DNA of 16,669 nucleotides, from NCBI GenBank assembly GCA_934215405.1, contig CAKPZU010000041.1, positions 1 to 16,669 of the forward strand, written 5' to 3'. Shown here one piece after another: positions 6,814 to 13,899 of the stretch. A program made the position numbers and the translations under genes. Each line of letters opens with the position of its first letter. Within the stretch, counting starts at the first letter, position 1. The stretch comes from an uncultured Bacilli bacterium (GTDB lineage: Bacteria > Bacillota_I > Bacilli_A > RFN20 > CAG-631). The notes under the pieces are model-generated. The model was given only the letters and a program-made list of their open reading frames with translations, ran no database searches and had not been told where the DNA came from.

Positions 6814-7428
6814 ATGCTAAAAGAAAAATTAAATATAAAATCATATGATGAAATAAGTAAAAAATGGGATGAAATTAGAAGTAATAGTACTATTAATCAA
6901 TGTGTTGTAGCCTTTGCTAGTCTTTTAAAAAAGAATAGCTATATTTTAGATATTGGTTGTGGGACTGGCTGTCCTATCGATGCTTATTTAGCAAGTAATA
7001 ATTTTAAGATTTTAGGAATTGATAGTTCAAAGGAAATGATTAAAATCGCTAAAAGTAAAAATATTACTAACGCTAAATTTATTAATATTGATTTATTTTC
7101 CTTTAAAAGTAAAAGAAAATTTGATGCAATAATTGCTTTTGATAGCTTGTGGCATATTAATTATTCAAAGCAAGAAAAAATATATAAAAAATTATCTTTA
7201 TTAATTAAAGATGGTGGTTATCTAATGTTTACTTGTGGTAAAAATGATGATGAAAGATATGGAACTATGCTGAATAAGAAATTTTACTATGCTTCACTTT
7301 ATAAAGATGAAGTAGTAAATTTGTTGTCAAATAATAGCTTTAGTATTGTTTGTTCCTTTATTGATTATGTTGAAAAAACTACAGGAAGTAGAGATTTATT
7401 AATAGTTGCAAGGAAAAAAGGCCAATAG
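6814..7428 (+). CDS. Class I SAM-dependent methyltransferase
   Basis: A 204-residue soluble methyltransferase with a seven-stranded Rossmann fold. Motif I is at residues 45-53 (LDIGCGTGC), the acidic residue closing the second strand is D70 in GIDSS, a following DLFSF near 93-97 would line the adenine pocket, and IKDGGYLMF (131-139) is the usual post-motif strand after a GG turn. No substrate-specific domain is attached, so the target (small molecule, lipid or protein) is unknown. The ATG at 6814 is the first that gives a normal N-terminus; the frame is open further left only through gap. No Shine-Dalgarno sequence lies before it: the bases upstream are the terminator T-run and CCAAAAA. Expression therefore has to come from read-through, a promoter inside gap, or leaderless initiation. 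The stop TAG is inside the next terminator. Confidence 0.85.
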   Translation: MLKEKLNIKSYDEISKKWDEIRSNSTINQCVVAFASLLKKNSYILDIGCGTGCPIDAYLASNNFKILGIDSSKEMIKIAKSKNITNAKFINIDLFSFKSKRKFDAIIAFDSLWHINYSKQEKIYKKLSLLIKDGGYLMFTCGKNDDERYGTMLNKKFYYASLYKDEVVNLLSNNSFSIVCSFIDYVEKTTGSRDLLIVARKKGQ

Positions 7429-7436
7429 GCCTTTTT
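7415..7436. terminator. Bidirectional terminator shared by convergent genes
   Basis: AAAAAGGCC (7415-7423), loop AATA, GGCCTTTTT (7428-7436). It gives a U-run on both strands. It contains the TAG of the methyltransferase gene and overlaps the TAA of the convergent esterase gene (complement of 7435-7437), so one short element ends both. Confidence 0.9.
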
Positions 7437-8979
7437 AGCTTGTATGTATATAATCTAAGAGTAATTTAGCATAGCTGCTTTTACATCTATATAAGGAAGT
7501 TGAATTTTCACAATGATTACCTTCTAGTATTAATAGCTTTATATTTGCATTTTCATTGAATGCTTTTATAGTATCATAAAGAAGCTTATTTTGACTTAAT
7601 CTACAAGGAATATCATGAGTATATGCAATTAATAAAACCTTATTGAATTTAGTCTTTTCATTTATATAATAAAGTGGTGCATATTCATCAATTCTTTGTA
7701 AGCTACTATTTAATTTTTGGCTTGCTAATACATTAAAATGCGTAGTTGCTTGCCCTGATTCAATAATATAGCCTTTAATATCTAATGGCTTGATTTTAAA
7801 GAGCTTATAATATTTAGTATTGAAGCATAGCATCATAGCAATATAGGCTCCAGCAGATTGACCAGAAATATAAATATTACTTTTAATATCGTAGCTCTTT
7901 AAAAAATCAATTACATATTTAATGGCATTTGCAGCATCTATAAAGTAATCCTCATAATTATCATTATCTAATAATCTATAATTAATTGCTACAAATCCAA
8001 CACCATTTTTGGCGATTTCTTTAGCAATATCATTAGCGTCCTCTTTGCTTCCACTATTTAAGCCACCACCATGAATATGAATAATAACATCATAAGTATT
8101 TTTATCTATTGGTAAATACATATCTAATTTACAGTATTTATTATAAGAAATATCTTCAAATTTAGTATATAGCTCCTTTGTATCATTATTAGGAATGTTA
8201 GTATAAATAGATGGAGTAACATCAAAAGGATTTTTCAAAGAATTTAGGATTGCTTCCTTAGCTATATTAAGATAAGGAATAAACCTTAAAGGTATTAAGG
8301 ATAAATCCATATCATCAATATTAAAATTAGTAAGCAAAATAACTAAGGCTAAGCCTGTAATAAACTCTCCTAAATCTTCAAGGTGATAACCATCCTCTAA
8401 AGTAAAGGTATCTAAAAGATATGATGTTCTAGCATTTTGAATAGTTGTTGCAAGAGGAGTGATAAATTTAAATTTTTTATTTGCTAGAATTTTAGTTTGC
8501 ACACAATTTATGATACTTTCATACATTGTCTTTTGATTGTTATTATATTTTATATATTCAGCATGCTGGCAGTTTTTTGAATATGCCCAGGTCATATTCC
8601 AGCCAATTAAGCAATTAATATTTAAAAATGATTTTATATAATCATATAGCTTATTTATATCTTCATTATAGGTAGTGATTTCTCCACTTTTACCACTAGC
8701 TTGTTGCATAGTTACAAAATCCCATTTTTCATCAATTAAGCCATCCTTTAATGAATAATTATCATAGTTAACAAATACTCCAGCTGTATTTTTACGATAA
8801 ATATAAGCCTTTTTATCATTAATGGCATTATCTAAATGAGTTTTTATTTCACATCCTGGTATATATAGATTGGCAATTATAATTTCTTTAACATTAAAGC
8901 TGTTTAGAATTGAGTACAAATATTTTGTAATATTATCGGAAAAGCTATTTCCAACGCATAATAATTTAAATGATTTCAT
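7435..8979 (-). CDS. Two-domain esterase: SGNH/DUF4886-like plus alpha/beta hydrolase
   Basis: A 514-residue protein with two different predicted hydrolase domains. Residues 1-255 resemble DUF4886/SGNH hydrolases: GNSFS at 10-14 supplies the candidate nucleophile S12, and D196-G-Y-H199 fits the block with catalytic Asp and His. Residues 275-514 are an alpha/beta hydrolase of the carboxylesterase/BD-FAE type: oxyanion loop HGGG (303-306), nucleophile elbow G373-Q-S375-A-G377, acid D456 (THDIP) and H489 (GNHCE). Both catalytic sets look complete. There is no signal peptide or membrane segment, so it is probably cytoplasmic, where it might de-esterify imported oligosaccharides; that role is inference, and no glycosidase gene is nearby. 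GAGGG lies about 9 nt before the ATG, and a good promoter lies upstream on the minus strand. Single-gene transcript. It could be a natural fusion or a misassembly of two genes, but no stop or frame change is visible at the join. Confidence 0.85.
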   Translation of the reverse strand: MKSFKLLCVGNSFSDNITKYLYSILNSFNVKEIIIANLYIPGCEIKTHLDNAINDKKAYIYRKNTAGVFVNYDNYSLKDGLIDEKWDFVTMQQASGKSGEITTYNEDINKLYDYIKSFLNINCLIGWNMTWAYSKNCQHAEYIKYNNNQKTMYESIINCVQTKILANKKFKFITPLATTIQNARTSYLLDTFTLEDGYHLEDLGEFITGLALVILLTNFNIDDMDLSLIPLRFIPYLNIAKEAILNSLKNPFDVTPSIYTNIPNNDTKELYTKFEDISYNKYCKLDMYLPIDKNTYDVIIHIHGGGLNSGSKEDANDIAKEIAKNGVGFVAINYRLLDNDNYEDYFIDAANAIKYVIDFLKSYDIKSNIYISGQSAGAYIAMMLCFNTKYYKLFKIKPLDIKGYIIESGQATTHFNVLASQKLNSSLQRIDEYAPLYYINEKTKFNKVLLIAYTHDIPCRLSQNKLLYDTIKAFNENANIKLLILEGNHCENSTSLYRCKSSYAKLLLDYIHTS

Positions 8980-9002
8980 AAATTTTTCCCTCTTTTAATT
9001 AC

Positions 9003-9031
9003 ATTATACAAAGAACAAATATTTATTTCAA
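9003..9031 (-). promoter_or_regulatory. Sigma-A promoter of the esterase gene
   Basis: On the minus strand: -35 TTGAAA (complement of 9026-9031), 17-bp spacer, -10 TATAAT (complement of 9003-9008). The leader to the ATG at 8979 would be under 20 nt. Confidence 0.75.
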
Positions 9032-9090
9032 TTTATATGTTAAAATGTATATAAAATCAACATATAGCAATATTATTATAAATAAACACC

Positions 9091-9119
9091 TTGCTATGAA
9101 GTAAAAAAAAAGTTATAAT
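9091..9119 (+). promoter_or_regulatory. Sigma-A promoter of the zinc-ribbon/ppa operon
   Basis: -35 TTGCTA (9091-9096), 17-bp spacer and a perfect -10 TATAAT (9114-9119). The -35 lies in the right arm of a weak inverted repeat (ATAGCAA at 9064-9070 with TTGCTAT at 9091-9097). Confidence 0.75.
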
Positions 9120-9133
9120 AATTAAAATTATTA
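9116..9133. promoter_or_regulatory. 18-bp palindrome over the start-site region
   Basis: TAATAATT-AA-AATTATTA is a perfect dyad that begins inside the -10 hexamer and covers the expected transcription start of the zinc-ribbon gene. The position suits a repressor operator, but AT-only dyads arise easily in a genome of this composition. Confidence 0.35.
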
Positions 9134-9167
9134 ATGTTTGTTTATTAAACAAAAGGATGGGTGGACT

Positions 9168-10523
9168 ATGGAAGTAGAAAAAAATAATAATAAATCAATA
9201 GTATGTCCACGTTGTAAACAAAAGCTTATTTCAACAAATCAAGTTTGCATTAATTGTGGATATGACTTATCAAATGAAAATAAGGTTGAAGAAGAAAAAT
9301 TATCCTTTGGCCTTGAAACGCCAACTACAATAATTAAAATAAATAAGAATGAGAAAACTATTTCTCAAATTGAAACTAAGCCTATTTATATTACAAAGGT
9401 AATTAAGACTATCTTAGTTTTATTAACATCCTTATTAGGTATATGCTTTTTAATTGTTCCACTATTTTCAGAAAATAATGTTTTTGCCTATACTGAAGCT
9501 ATTACTAAATATTATGATTTTAGTGGGATAAATGACAATTTAGTAATTAACGATACTACCTGCTATATTTCATTAGTAAAAAATTTAAGTGCCTATTATC
9601 TAAATTTTAACCATATTATGGATGCTTCATTTATTTTTTCAATTTATGAAATATTAATTATAATATTAGTAGCGGTTATTGTAATTACAAGTTCTATTTT
9701 ATTCGTTAAGGCTTTAATTAATTTGAGTTTAAATAAAAATTATTACTATAAAGGAAGCGTTGGCTTAATTCTATCAGTTTCCCTTATATTAATATTTGCC
9801 TTAGATTGTGGCGGAGTAGGATTATATACCTTATCGCTTTTGGCAGTCTTTTATTTATTAACAATTTATGTTTTTGAAATAATTACTCATGAAAAGAAAT
9901 TCATTTTGAAAAATCTTATACATAAATCAATTTCTTTTGTTTTATTACTAGCTTTATTAATTACTTCAACAATTGGCTTAACAAATTTAGATATAGCTAA
10001 TGGTGCTAACCTTTATAATATGGAATTAAATAAATATAGTGAACTTGGTAAAATGAGCTGTAAGGGTTTATTTTTAGAAATGATTCAATATGTACAATGC
10101 ACTAGCGGTGATGATTATTTTACTAAAATATCTTTAACAATTAATTTACTTTGTTTAATTTTTCAAACAATTTATTTAGTATGTATTGTGTTATCATTAG
10201 AAAACATATTAAAGGGATTATCAAAGCAAAATCTAAGATTTCCAATTAAAAAGATTATTGTTTCAGCAGTGGCTTATTATGCCTTTGCAATTTCTTTATT
10301 CGTCATTAATAAAATGGTCAATGATGCTTCATTACAGGATTATGTTAATAGCATTGGCCAGGTGGCTTATGGAAAATTTAGTAATGAAGAAGTAATTTAT
10401 GCAAAGAATAGTACTAAGGTATATACCTTTAGCGTAGCATATTATATATGTGGTATTTGCTATTTGCCTATAATGATATATACTATTATAGCAAAGAATT
10501 ATTGCTTAAAAAAGTCATATTAA
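9168..10523 (+). CDS. Zinc-ribbon multi-pass membrane protein
   Basis: A 451-residue protein that I do not recognise at family level beyond its zinc ribbon. Residues 13-30 hold C-P-R-C and C-I-N-C (C13, C16, C27, C30), a rubredoxin-like zinc knuckle on the cytoplasmic N-terminus. A charged linker follows, then about eight hydrophobic segments near 79-101, 158-181, 196-213, 217-239, 254-272, 320-345, 363-381 and 420-442. Two larger hydrophilic loops (about 102-157 and 273-319) would lie outside the membrane. No transport or catalytic motif is visible. The ATG at 9168 is used, with AAAGGA and GGGTGG upstream; a TTG at 9138 in the same frame would add ten residues and put those sites inside the gene. 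First gene of an operon with ppa (15 bp gap) and the cyclodeaminase gene. Similar zinc-ribbon membrane proteins in Bacillota are usually uncharacterised. Confidence 0.8.
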   Translation: MEVEKNNNKSIVCPRCKQKLISTNQVCINCGYDLSNENKVEEEKLSFGLETPTTIIKINKNEKTISQIETKPIYITKVIKTILVLLTSLLGICFLIVPLFSENNVFAYTEAITKYYDFSGINDNLVINDTTCYISLVKNLSAYYLNFNHIMDASFIFSIYEILIIILVAVIVITSSILFVKALINLSLNKNYYYKGSVGLILSVSLILIFALDCGGVGLYTLSLLAVFYLLTIYVFEIITHEKKFILKNLIHKSISFVLLLALLITSTIGLTNLDIANGANLYNMELNKYSELGKMSCKGLFLEMIQYVQCTSGDDYFTKISLTINLLCLIFQTIYLVCIVLSLENILKGLSKQNLRFPIKKIIVSAVAYYAFAISLFVINKMVNDASLQDYVNSIGQVAYGKFSNEEVIYAKNSTKVYTFSVAYYICGICYLPIMIYTIIAKNYCLKKSY

Positions 10524-10538
10524 GGAGGGCTATAAATA

Positions 10539-11075
10539 ATGAATATTTGGCATTCAATTGATGATAAGAGAATCAATAAGGATAGATTTTATGCGTGTAT
10601 TGAAATTTCATCAGGCAGTCATAACAAATACGAACTTGATAAGGAAACAGGATTATTAAAGCTAGATAGAATTTTATATACATCAACACATTACCCAGCA
10701 AATTATGGTTTTATTCCTAAAACCTATGCTGAGGATAATGACCCACTTGATGTTTTGATTTTATGTAATGAATCAATAATCCCACTTACTTTAGTAGAAT
10801 GTAAGCCAATTGGTGTTATGCATATGATTGATAATGGCCAAGCAGATGATAAAATAATTGCAGTATGCATCCATGATCCATTTTATAAGGATTATAATTC
10901 AATATTTGATTTGCCAAGCCATGTTAGTGATGAAATAAAACATTTCTTTAAGGTTTATAAAAGCCTAGAAGGTAAAAAAACTATAGTTGAAAATGAACTA
11001 GAAGGACCAGATATTGCTCAAAGTGTAATTTTAGATTCAATAAATAGATATAAAGAAAAATTTAATAAGGAGTAA
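10539..11075 (+). CDS. ppa: Inorganic pyrophosphatase (family I)
   Basis: Hydrolyses pyrophosphate to two phosphates in the cytoplasm, pulling biosynthetic reactions forward. At 178 residues it matches bacterial family I (Mg-dependent) enzymes, not the larger Mn-dependent family II common in Bacilli. The signature D66-N-D-P-L-D71 is present, preceded by the substrate-loop Y52-P-A-N-Y56-G-F. D98 and the D103-D-K-I-I-A-V stretch provide the remaining metal-binding acidic residues and conserved Lys. A very good AAGGAGGG precedes the ATG. The next gene starts 6 bp after its stop, with its ribosome site at the end of ppa, indicating tight coupling. The third position of the signature, and the E-to-Q change in DNGQADDK compared with the common G-E-x-D-D-K, are small variations. 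Confidence 0.95.
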   Translation: MNIWHSIDDKRINKDRFYACIEISSGSHNKYELDKETGLLKLDRILYTSTHYPANYGFIPKTYAEDNDPLDVLILCNESIIPLTLVECKPIGVMHMIDNGQADDKIIAVCIHDPFYKDYNSIFDLPSHVSDEIKHFFKVYKSLEGKKTIVENELEGPDIAQSVILDSINRYKEKFNKE

Positions 11076-11081
11076 GTAATT

Positions 11082-11687
11082 ATGGACTTAATTGAAAAAA
11101 CATTAGTTGATTATATAAATGAGGTTGATTCATTAAAATCAGCACCAGGCGGTGGAAGCGTTGCCGCATTAGTTGGAGCTCTTGGTGTATCATTAGCTAA
11201 AATGCTTGGTCATTTTACAATGAATAAAAAGGTTTTTAAAAATGCTGAAAAAAGAAGCCAAAACCAATTTTTAATTGCTTTTGATACATTGAATCATTAT
11301 AAAGATTTATTACTTAAGGGTGTTGATGATGATGCAATTTCTTATAATGCTGTTGTAGAAGCTTTAAAAACCAAGGATGAGGATAAAATTCAAAAAGCTA
11401 TTAATTATTCAACATTTGTTGCCTATGAGATGCAAGAATCTGCTTATAATGCTATGATTTGTGCTAGTAGATTAATTAAGCTTGGAAATAAATATTTATA
11501 TTCTGATTTAATATCTAGCGCTATTTTACTACATTCATCTAACGAAATGGCTTCATTAAATGTTAAAGCAAATGCTAAAATGCTAAATGATGAAAAGACT
11601 AGAAATAATTATTTATCTCAAAGTGATTCTTTAGTTTTAAAGTCATTAAAATTAAAGAAAAAAATGCTAAAATTATTAAACAATTAA
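11082..11687 (+). CDS. Cyclodeaminase/cyclohydrolase family protein (FTCD_C/FchA-like)
   Basis: A 201-residue, mostly helical cytoplasmic protein of the formiminotransferase-cyclodeaminase C-terminal family. The hallmark is S20-A-P-G-G-G-S-V-A-A at 20-29 near the N-terminus, followed by the helix LVGALGVSLAKM. D82-D83-D84-A-I-S-Y (82-88) is the second conserved block (usually D-x-x-A-Y), and NEMASLNVKAN (154-164) corresponds to the third. Relatives either release ammonia from formimino-tetrahydrofolate or act as methenyl-tetrahydrofolate cyclohydrolase (FchA); neither ftcD, folD nor fhs is in this window, so the activity cannot be decided. The usual PK-x-x-E loop between helices is not clear here. 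The start is preceded by AAGGAG at the end of ppa. Last gene of its operon, followed by a strong terminator. Confidence 0.85.
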   Translation: MDLIEKTLVDYINEVDSLKSAPGGGSVAALVGALGVSLAKMLGHFTMNKKVFKNAEKRSQNQFLIAFDTLNHYKDLLLKGVDDDAISYNAVVEALKTKDEDKIQKAINYSTFVAYEMQESAYNAMICASRLIKLGNKYLYSDLISSAILLHSSNEMASLNVKANAKMLNDEKTRNNYLSQSDSLVLKSLKLKKKMLKLLNN

Positions 11688-11722
11688 CCTAAATATTAAG
11701 GCAAAATTATTAGTAAAATTAC

Positions 11723-11760
11723 AAGGTGATTTTTAAATAAAAAAAATCATCTTTTTTCTT
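11723..11760 (+). terminator. Rho-independent terminator of the zinc-ribbon/ppa operon
   Basis: The stem AAGGTGATTTTT (11723-11734) pairs with the A-run plus TCATCTT up to 11753, with one G-U pair, around an AAATAAA loop. T-run TTTTTT (11752-11757) then CTT. The last two T are also the first bases of the next -35 hexamer. Confidence 0.8.
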
Positions 11761-11787
11761 GCATTTTAAATGCTAAATACTTATAAT
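11759..11787 (+). promoter_or_regulatory. Sigma-A promoter of the XRE-pot operon
   Basis: -35 TTGCAT (11759-11764), 17-bp spacer, perfect -10 TATAAT (11782-11787). It abuts the preceding terminator with no spare bases. The predicted leader of about 70 nt holds the tandem palindromes at 11803-11847. Confidence 0.75.
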
Positions 11788-11802
11788 ATGTACTTGTAAA
11801 AA

Positions 11803-11847
11803 AAAGTTTAGCAAAAATAAACTAAAAGTTTACTATTACCAAACTTT
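11803..11847. promoter_or_regulatory. Tandem GTTT-N9-AAAC operators in the regulator leader
   Basis: Two dyads of identical geometry: GTTT (11806-11809) N9 AAAC (11819-11822), and GTTT (11828-11831) N9 AAAC (11841-11844). The left half-sites share AAAAGTTTA (11802-11810 and 11824-11832). Their centres, 11814 and 11836, are 22 bp apart, about two helical turns. They lie just downstream of the expected start site, as for autoregulation by the XRE protein encoded next. Binding by that protein is inferred. Confidence 0.6.
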
Positions 11848-11863
11848 GACTGGAGGATAATTT

Positions 11864-12397
11864 ATGGATATTGGATCTAAAATTAAAGATTTACGAACCA
11901 TGAATGGCTTAACGCAGGATGAACTTGCTTCACGCTGTGATTTAACTAAAGGATTTATTTCTCAACTTGAAAATAACTACAATGAACCATCAATATCAAC
12001 CCTTCAAGATATTTTAATGGCTTTAGGTAGTAGCTTAAAGGAATTCTTTTCAGATGAGGAAGAGGAGCAGGTTGTGTTTAGTAAGGATGATTATTTTATA
12101 AAGGATAATGAGGATCATAGTATTACTTGGCTAGTACCTAATTCTCAAAAAAATTTAATGGAGCCTGTAATTATTGAACTTCAACCAAATTGCGAATTAA
12201 CTAAAGATATGCCTCATGAAGGGCAAGAATTTGGTTATGTTTTAAAAGGAAAGGTAAAGATTATTATTGGAAATAAGATGCATGTTGCTAAATCTGGTGA
12301 ATCATTTTATTACAATACCAATAAGGTCCATTATATAAAAAATGCTGTTAATGAAGTAAGTAAAATAATTTGGATATCTTGTCCACCAAATTTCTAA
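11864..12397 (+). CDS. XRE-cupin transcriptional regulator (PuuR-like)
   Basis: A 177-residue regulator with an XRE-type helix-turn-helix at about residues 5-62 (IKDLRTMNGLTQDELA, then the recognition helix region KGFISQLENN) joined by an acidic linker (DEEEEQ, 64-69) to a C-terminal cupin at about 98-172 (H118-E119-G-Q-E122-F-G-Y-V-L-K-G, with H156 in the second motif). This architecture is that of PuuR and related repressors, where the cupin senses a small ligand; in polyamine loci the ligand is often putrescine or a related amine. GGAGG lies about 8 nt before the ATG. It is first in the operon with potABCD, 17 bp upstream of potA, and is expected to control it and itself through the tandem palindromes in its leader. 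Ligand and binding sites are inferred from context. Confidence 0.9.
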   Translation: MDIGSKIKDLRTMNGLTQDELASRCDLTKGFISQLENNYNEPSISTLQDILMALGSSLKEFFSDEEEEQVVFSKDDYFIKDNEDHSITWLVPNSQKNLMEPVIIELQPNCELTKDMPHEGQEFGYVLKGKVKIIIGNKMHVAKSGESFYYNTNKVHYIKNAVNEVSKIIWISCPPNF

Positions 12398-12414
12398 TTA
12401 AGGAGTAATGTAAA

Positions 12415-13899
12415 ATGGCACAAAAAATTATTGAATTAAAGCACATTTGTAAGTCTTATGATGATAATGTAATTATCGATGATTTGAATTTATATATAAA
12501 TAAAGGTGAGTTTGTAACAATTTTAGGCCCTTCAGGTTGTGGTAAATCAACAACTTTAAGAATGGTAGCTGGATTTGAAATTCCAACATCTGGTGAAATT
12601 CTATTAAATGGTAAGGATATTACTAAGCTTCCACCACACAAAAGACCTATTAATACTGTTTTCCAAAGATATGCTTTATTTCCACATCTTGATGTTTATG
12701 ATAATGTTGCTTTTGGCTTAAAGCTTAAAAAGATTCCAGATAGTAAAAGGCCTAACAAGCTAAGAAAGCTAACACCTGAAGAAATTGATGAAAAGGTAAT
12801 GAATGCCTTAAAGGTGGTTGATTTAGAGGATTTTGAAAATAGAGATATTACAACATTATCTGGTGGTCAACAACAACGTGTTGCTATTGCTCGTGCAATT
12901 GTTATGGAACCAGAAATATTACTTCTTGATGAACCTTTAGGAGCACTTGACTTAAAAATGCGTAAAGATATGCAGCTTGAATTAAAGGAAATGCATCAAA
13001 AGCTTGGAATTACATTTATTTATGTAACACATGATCAAGAGGAAGCTTTAACAATGTCAGATACTATTGTTGTAATGAATGATGGCGTTATTCAACAAAT
13101 TGGTCGTCCAAATGAAATATATGATGAACCAGCTAATGCCTTTGTTGCAGACTTTATTGGTGAATCAAATATTTATACTGGTACAATAATGGGGCCAAAG
13201 AAAGTAAAATTCTTAAATACTACTTTTGAATGTGTTGATGACTTTAAAACAGGTGAAAAGGTTGATGTAGTTGTTAGACCTGAAGATATTTTAATTGTTA
13301 ACGAAAATGAAGGTTCAGCTAATGCTATTATCGATTCACGAGTATTTAAGGGCGTTCATTATCAATATATTTTAAAAATTGGTAAATCTGAAATTGAGGT
13401 ACAATCTACTGCTAAATATAATGTTTCAGAAAAAGTTGGAATTATAATTAAACCTGACTTAATTCATATTATGAGTAAGGAAGTAACAACAAATATCTTT
13501 GAAGGTTATATTGATAAGAATAATAATGTTTGCTTTGGTGATGGAGTATTTGAATGTGATGTTACTCAGCTTTATAAGGGCTCACATCTTGATGAAGATG
13601 GATACTTAATTACAAAAGAAGGAACACAAATAGATTTAAACGATGTTGATGTAAAGGTAGAAGTTGCATTTAATGATATTACATTAACTGATAATGAAGA
13701 AGATGGAATGGTATATGGAACAGTTATTTCATCAATTTATAAGGGTGATCACTATCAGGTAATCGTCAGAACTAATGATGAGGAAGAGGATTATATTATC
13801 GATACTGAATACACATATAACCTTTCTGATATTGTTGGTGTTATTATTAATAAAGATAAGATTAAATTAACTTTAAAGGTAACTAACAATGCTAAATAG
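12415..13899 (+). CDS. potA: Spermidine/putrescine ABC transporter ATPase with duplicated C-terminal module
   Basis: ATPase of a polyamine importer, acting on the cytoplasmic face with PotB and PotC. Walker A GPSGCGKST (38-46), Q84, signature LSGGQQQR (148-155), Walker B with D172-E173, and H206 are intact. At 494 residues it is much longer than the usual 350-380. Residues 108-121 form an insertion after GLKLKK, before the helical domain continues with EEIDEKV. The regulatory region contains two related copies: about 251-352 (SNIYTGTI start, then VDVVVRPEDILI, then FKGVHYQ) and about 359-487 (TNIFEGYI start, then VDVKVEVAFNDITL, then YKGDHYQ). The first is the normal TOBE-type domain; the second looks like a tandem copy with about 25 extra residues near its middle. 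Position 85 is Arg in VFQRYALFPH, where Asn is common. AAGGAG precedes the ATG. Overlaps potB by 11 bp. Confidence 0.95.
   Translation: MAQKIIELKHICKSYDDNVIIDDLNLYINKGEFVTILGPSGCGKSTTLRMVAGFEIPTSGEILLNGKDITKLPPHKRPINTVFQRYALFPHLDVYDNVAFGLKLKKIPDSKRPNKLRKLTPEEIDEKVMNALKVVDLEDFENRDITTLSGGQQQRVAIARAIVMEPEILLLDEPLGALDLKMRKDMQLELKEMHQKLGITFIYVTHDQEEALTMSDTIVVMNDGVIQQIGRPNEIYDEPANAFVADFIGESNIYTGTIMGPKKVKFLNTTFECVDDFKTGEKVDVVVRPEDILIVNENEGSANAIIDSRVFKGVHYQYILKIGKSEIEVQSTAKYNVSEKVGIIIKPDLIHIMSKEVTTNIFEGYIDKNNNVCFGDGVFECDVTQLYKGSHLDEDGYLITKEGTQIDLNDVDVKVEVAFNDITLTDNEEDGMVYGTVISSIYKGDHYQVIVRTNDEEEDYIIDTEYTYNLSDIVGVIINKDKIKLTLKVTNNAK

Noticed and set aside
11688..11863. Riboswitch in the leader of the XRE-pot operon
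   Set aside because: The leader is about 70 nt and AT-rich, without the conserved purine-rich cores of known riboswitches; the tandem palindromes fit protein binding better.
12456..12641. Minus-strand open frame of 61 codons
   Set aside because: Antisense to the Walker A region of potA; a shadow of a conserved sequence.
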